Assembly: GCF_001426665.1 (NCBI RefSeq)
Contig: NZ_LMEY01000009.1
Coordinates: 1,006-65,005 of the forward strand
DNA from: Rhizobium sp. Root1334
GTDB lineage: Bacteria > Pseudomonadota > Alphaproteobacteria > Rhizobiales > Rhizobiaceae
DNA length: 64,000 nt
Reading direction: 5' to 3'
The notes beneath the pieces were generated by a model. It saw nothing but the letters and a program-made list of their open reading frames with translations. It did not search any database and had not been told where the DNA came from. The first letter of the stretch is position 1; the number at the start of each line of letters is the position of its first letter. Positions 60,504 through 64,000 of the stretch are shown here, one piece after another. The position numbers and the translations under genes are program-made.

Positions 60504-61355
60504 TCATGAGGTGTGGGTGTGACCGCCGTACCGCCGTCCGCCCATCGCCTGTGTCACGCCGTCGGCGGCAGCCATCACCGCCGGGCCAAGTGCGGCCAGC
60601 GTCTCGTCCGGTAGCCTGACGGCCGGGCCTGATACCGAGATGCCGGCGATAGCCTCGCCGTATTCGTTGAAGATCGGGGCGGCGAGGCAGCGCATGCCGA
60701 GCGTGTGTTCCTCGTCGTCGATCGACCAGCCGCGCGCGCGGATGGTTTCGATATCGGTGAGAAGCTTCGGCAGGGTGTCGCGGGTCTTTCCGGTAAACCT
60801 TGTCAGCGGGTGCGGCGAGATCAGTCGCTCGATATCGGCGTTTGGCCAGGTCGAGAGGATGGCCTTGCCGATGCCGGACGCATGAACGGGGCCACGGCGG
60901 CCGGGGCGGAAGAAGGCGCGCATCGGCGCGTGGCTTTCGACCTGCGAGATGAAGACCACATCGCCGCCATCCTCGATGCCGATATTGGCGGTTTCCCCCG
61001 AAAGCTCCATCAGGTTTTTCAGGAAAGGACGGCTGATCGTGCCGAGCTTGCGGAAACGCAGGAAGGCGTTGCCGATCTCGAAGGCTTTCAGCCCGATCGT
61101 CCAGGCGCCGGTCTCGGCATCGTGGGTGACCATGCCGTGATTGGCAAGCGAGGTGAGCAGACGATGAACGGTAGAGGGCGCCATGCCGGACTGATCGGAC
61201 AGCTCCGTCAGTGCCGCGCCATCGGCGCTGGCGACGAGATCGAGCAGTTTCAAACTGCGATCGAGCACCTGCACGGAGGAGGGAACGGCATTTTCGCTGG
61301 CCTTGCGGCCGGGTTTGGCGCGCAGTTGATCCTGTTGTGTCGGCTTGTCGGCCAT
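60504..61355 (-). CDS. IclR-family transcriptional regulator (AllR-like)
   Basis: 283 residues. Winged helix-turn-helix about 30-90 (ALTELSDQSGMAPSTVHRLL) and the IclR effector domain (GRRGPVHASGIGKAILS, MRCLAAPIFNEYGEAIAGIS). It diverges from the gcl-hyi genes across a region with a near-perfect IclR-type box, so I infer control of glyoxylate metabolism, as with AllR of E. coli where glyoxylate is the ligand. GGAG before the ATG at 61355. Confidence 0.87.
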   Translation of the reverse strand: MADKPTQQDQLRAKPGRKASENAVPSSVQVLDRSLKLLDLVASADGAALTELSDQSGMAPSTVHRLLTSLANHGMVTHDAETGAWTIGLKAFEIGNAFLRFRKLGTISRPFLKNLMELSGETANIGIEDGGDVVFISQVESHAPMRAFFRPGRRGPVHASGIGKAILSTWPNADIERLISPHPLTRFTGKTRDTLPKLLTDIETIRARGWSIDDEEHTLGMRCLAAPIFNEYGEAIAGISVSGPAVRLPDETLAALGPAVMAAADGVTQAMGGRRYGGHTHTS

Positions 61356-61427
61356 GTCAGCTCCGTTTTCTCTGATCGTCCATGACATAGTGCATCGCTG
61401 CCGAAAGCGGAACGGGTGCTTCCGTAT

Positions 61428-61564
61428 CTTCCCCTTCTCCCCCACGGGGGGAAGTGCCGAGCGCATGCGAGGCGATGAGGGGCGGTTCGGCAAGTTCCTG
61501 AATCAATGGCTTCGCCCCCCTCATCCGGCGCTTTGCGCCACCTCTCCCCGCTGGGGAGAAGACG
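61428..61564. repeat. RIME-like mosaic palindromic element, copy 2
   Basis: Outer arms CCTTCTCCCCC / GGGGAGAAG and inner GATGAGGGGCG / CCCCCCTCATCC have the same order as copy 1 at 56200-56331. It separates the IclR gene from the operator of gcl. Confidence 0.65.
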
Positions 61565-61647
61565 GATTGGCTGCCGTGCATGAATTCCGTAGCCATTTAT
61601 CATGCTCCAGAACGCCGCCATTCATAGCGGATTCGTTGAAGATGTTT

Positions 61648-61674
61648 ATTTCCATATAGTGGGAATGATTTCCA
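61648..61674. promoter_or_regulatory. IclR-family operator upstream of gcl
   Basis: TGGGAATGATTTCCA at 61660-61674 differs at one position from the IclR-family box TGGAAATNATTTCCA. An overlapping ATTTCC-N7-GGGAAT at 61648-61666 adds a third half-site. It lies 63 bp before the gcl ATG. Confidence 0.65.
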
Positions 61675-61737
61675 TTTATTGATTGCCCGCCGGAAAAATT
61701 GGATTACCCTGATCCTCACACGATGGAGGATAAACTC

Positions 61738-63522
61738 ATGGCGAAAATGCGCGCAGTCGATGCGGCGGTTCTGGTTCTGGAGAAGGAAGGCGTCGATTGC
61801 GCCTTCGGGGTTCCGGGTGCTGCGATCAATCCCTTTTACTCGGCGCTGAAGGCCCGCGGTTCGGTGCGCCATATCCTGGCACGCCATGTCGAGGGTGCCT
61901 CGCATATGGCGGAGGGCTATACCCGCGCCAAGCATGGCAATATCGGCGTCTGCATCGGCACTTCGGGACCAGCCGGAACCGACATGATCACCGGGCTCTA
62001 TTCGGCCCAGGCGGATTCGATCCCGATCCTATGCATTACCGGCCAGGCGCCGCGCGCCCGGCTCGACAAGGAGGATTTCCAGGCGGTCGATATCGCCAAG
62101 ATCGCCGGTCCGCTGACCAAATGGGCGGTGACCGTGATGGAACCGGCGCTGGTGCCGTTCGTTTTCCAAAAGGCGTTTCACCTGATGCGCTCGGGCCGTC
62201 CCGGTCCGGTGCTGATCGACCTGCCGGTCGATGTGCAGCTGGCCGAAATCGAGTTCGATATCGATACCTATGCGCCGCTTGAGGCCTACAAGCCATCTGC
62301 GACGCGGGCGCAGGCCGAAAAGGCGATCGCGATGCTCAACGAAGCGGAGCGGCCGCTGATCGTTGCCGGTGGCGGCATCATCAATGCAGATGCGTCCGAT
62401 CTGCTGACCGAATTTGCCGAGATCACCGGCATCCCGGTCATTCCGACGCTGATGGGCTGGGGCACGATCCCGGACGACCATCCGCTGATGGCTGGCATGT
62501 GCGGGCTGCAGACATCGCACCGCTACGGCAATGCCAACCTGCTCGCCTCCGATTTCGTGCTCGGTGTCGGCAACCGCTGGGCCAACCGCCACACCGGCAA
62601 CGTGCCGACCTATACCGAAGGGCGCAAGTTCGTCCATGTCGATATCGAGCCGACTCAGATCGGCCGCGTCTTTGCCCCGGATTTCGGCATCGTTTCGGAT
62701 GCGGGCGCCGCGCTGAAGTTGTTCCTCGATGTTGCGACGGAATGGAAGACGGCGGGCAAGCTGAAGGACTGGTCGGGCTGGGCCGAAGAATGCCGCGAGC
62801 GCAAGCGGACGATGCTGCGCAAGACGCATTTCGACCAGACGCCGCTGAAGCCGCAGCGCGTCTACGAGGAGATGAACAAGGCGTTCGGCCGCGACACTTG
62901 CTACGTTTCGACCATTGGCCTCAGCCAAATCGCCGGTGCGCAGTTCCTGCATGTCTATCGCCCACGCAACTGGATCAATTGCGGCCAGGCCGGCCCGCTC
63001 GGCTGGACGTTGCCGGCAGCGCTCGGTGTGCGTGCCGCCGATCCGGAGCGGAAGATCGTGGCGCTTTCGGGCGACTATGATTTCCAGTTCATGATCGAGG
63101 AGCTGGCCGTCGGCGCCCAGCACAAGCTGCCTTACCTGCACGTGGTGGTGAACAACTCGTATCTCGGCCTCATCCGCCAGGCGCAGCGCGGGCTGAACAT
63201 GGATTTCGAAGTCAGCCTCGCCTTCGACAATATCAACCATTCCGGCGATGCCGAGAAGGGATATGGCGTCGATCACGTGGCGGTGGCCGAAGGTCTGGGC
63301 TGCAAGGCGATCCGGGTCAGGAGCCCGAACGAGTTCCAGGAGGCTTTTGCCAAGGCGCAGGCGTTGATGGAGGAACATCAGGTGCCCGTCGTCATCGAAT
63401 TCATCCTTGAGCGCGTCACCAACATCTCGATGGGCGCCGACATCAATGCTGTCGTTGAATTCGAGGAACTGGCCGAACGCGGCGAGGACGCCCCGACGGC
63501 GATCATGGCGCTGCTCGACTGA
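61738..63522 (+). CDS. gcl: Glyoxylate carboligase
   Basis: 594 residues, the standard length. Thiamine-diphosphate enzyme with [30 protein letters not shown] and the cofactor motif GDYDFQF...NNSYLGLI. The glutamate found at this position in most ThDP enzymes is valine (Val51), as is known for E. coli Gcl. It condenses two glyoxylate to tartronate semialdehyde and CO2. GGAGG before ATG 61738. Followed 22 bp later by hyi; together with allA it takes purine carbon to glycerate. Confidence 0.95.
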   Translation: MAKMRAVDAAVLVLEKEGVDCAFGVPGAAINPFYSALKARGSVRHILARHVEGASHMAEGYTRAKHGNIGVCIGTSGPAGTDMITGLYSAQADSIPILCITGQAPRARLDKEDFQAVDIAKIAGPLTKWAVTVMEPALVPFVFQKAFHLMRSGRPGPVLIDLPVDVQLAEIEFDIDTYAPLEAYKPSATRAQAEKAIAMLNEAERPLIVAGGGIINADASDLLTEFAEITGIPVIPTLMGWGTIPDDHPLMAGMCGLQTSHRYGNANLLASDFVLGVGNRWANRHTGNVPTYTEGRKFVHVDIEPTQIGRVFAPDFGIVSDAGAALKLFLDVATEWKTAGKLKDWSGWAEECRERKRTMLRKTHFDQTPLKPQRVYEEMNKAFGRDTCYVSTIGLSQIAGAQFLHVYRPRNWINCGQAGPLGWTLPAALGVRAADPERKIVALSGDYDFQFMIEELAVGAQHKLPYLHVVVNNSYLGLIRQAQRGLNMDFEVSLAFDNINHSGDAEKGYGVDHVAVAEGLGCKAIRVRSPNEFQEAFAKAQALMEEHQVPVVIEFILERVTNISMGADINAVVEFEELAERGEDAPTAIMALLD

Positions 63523-63544
63523 TCAGAGAACGGAGGATTTTCTC

Positions 63545-64000
63545 ATGCCAAAATTTGCGGCAAACCTGACGATGCTATTCAACGAGGTGCCGTTCCTCGA
63601 CCGGTTCGCGCTGGCCGCCAAGGCCGGGTTCGACGCTGTGGAATATCTCTTCCCCTATGACTTCGACGCCAAGGCGCTGAAGGCGGCACTCGAGGTCAAC
63701 GGCCTGACTCAGGTGCTGCATAACCTGCCGGCCGGAAACTGGGCCGGTGGCGAGCGCGGCATCGCCGTCCTGCCCGACCGGGTGGATGAATTCCGCCGCG
63801 GCGTGGCTTCGGCCATCGATTACGCAACCGCGCTTGGCTGCACGCAGATCAACTGCCTCTCCGGCATCGCGCCGGTCGGCGTATCGGACGACGTGCTCAG
63901 GGCGACCTTCGTTGCCAATCTGCGGCTGGCTGCGGGCGAGTTGAAGAAGCACGGCATCCGGCTGTTGATCGAGCCGATCAACCGGTTCGATATCCCCGGC
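63545..64000 (+). CDS. hyi: Hydroxypyruvate isomerase, 3' truncated by window edge
   Basis: First 152 residues. MPKFAANLTMLFNEVPFLDRF, QVLHNLPAGNWAGGERG and IEPINRFDIPG are typical of Hyi, a TIM-barrel enzyme that interconverts hydroxypyruvate and tartronate semialdehyde. GGAGG precedes the ATG. The gene runs past the window end. Operon partner of gcl. Confidence 0.93.
   Translation, partial: MPKFAANLTMLFNEVPFLDRFALAAKAGFDAVEYLFPYDFDAKALKAALEVNGLTQVLHNLPAGNWAGGERGIAVLPDRVDEFRRGVASAIDYATALGCTQINCLSGIAPVGVSDDVLRATFVANLRLAAGELKKHGIRLLIEPINRFDIPG

Overview
The window is high-GC alphaproteobacterial chromosome, most likely Rhizobiaceae (Rhizobium/Agrobacterium relatives). The reasons are dense ABC importers and LacI/GntR/LysR/IclR regulators, a DUF1127 mini-protein, a fused PuuE-UraD purine enzyme, two mosaic palindromic intergenic elements of the rhizobial RIME type, and an array of hairpins with CCTCCTCCC loops like the alphaproteobacterial anti-Shine-Dalgarno sRNAs. 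All 53 complete protein genes called here are open without frameshift. Genes at both ends run off the window.

Layout. 1-0.6 kb: tail of an ABC ATPase. 0.8-6.4 kb: a tripartite tricarboxylate transporter (TctC, TctB, TctA) with a fumarase/PcaB-superfamily lyase and its own GntR-type regulator, around a divergent promoter with a 17-bp palindrome. 6.7-7.8 kb: HPP-CBS membrane protein. 7.8-14.3 kb: an AfuA/FbpA-type ABC importer with an inositol-monophosphatase-family gene and a divergent LacI regulator flanked by TTGCA-N6-TGCAA boxes. 14.3-15.6 kb: NUDIX gene, a 59-aa membrane peptide, DUF1127. 15.7-27.5 kb: polyamine-related block: kinase/aminotransferase-fold fusion, amidohydrolase, potABCD, acetylpolyamine-amidohydrolase-like, N-carbamoylputrescine-amidase-like and a serine hydrolase. 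27.5-31.1 kb: small genes on the minus strand (DUF2161, GreA/B-like, low-affinity iron permease family, PNPOx-like, GST). 31.2-37.2 kb: LysR, then TetR-MFP-RND efflux. 37.4-37.55 kb: four CCTCCTCCC hairpins. 37.6-42.4 kb: orphan amino-acid binding protein, a second kinase/aminotransferase-fold fusion and an Lrp regulator.

42.8-64 kb holds most of a purine-to-glycerate route: AzgA-type permease, guanine deaminase, XdhABC, PuuD, HIU hydrolase, PuuE-UraD fusion, ureidoglycolate lyase AllA, then glyoxylate carboligase and hydroxypyruvate isomerase next to an IclR regulator. Allantoate hydrolysis is not encoded here. Inside this block, at 57.1-60.5 kb, sit a GH25 lipoprotein, a Ca2+/H+ antiporter-like gene, a 38-codon ORF and an orphan F0 subunit-a gene.

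Most unusual observations: (1) two two-hairpin elements with GG-ACGR-CC loops, matching the guanidine-II (mini-ykkC) riboswitch architecture, precede the antiporter and the orphan atpB paralogue; (2) four consecutive hairpins display CCTCCTCCC in their loops; (3) two APH kinase-M23-class III aminotransferase fusions occur in one window, one with lost M23 zinc ligands; (4) several family-specific operators can be read directly. Assignments rest on motif reading and memory of families; no searches were run.
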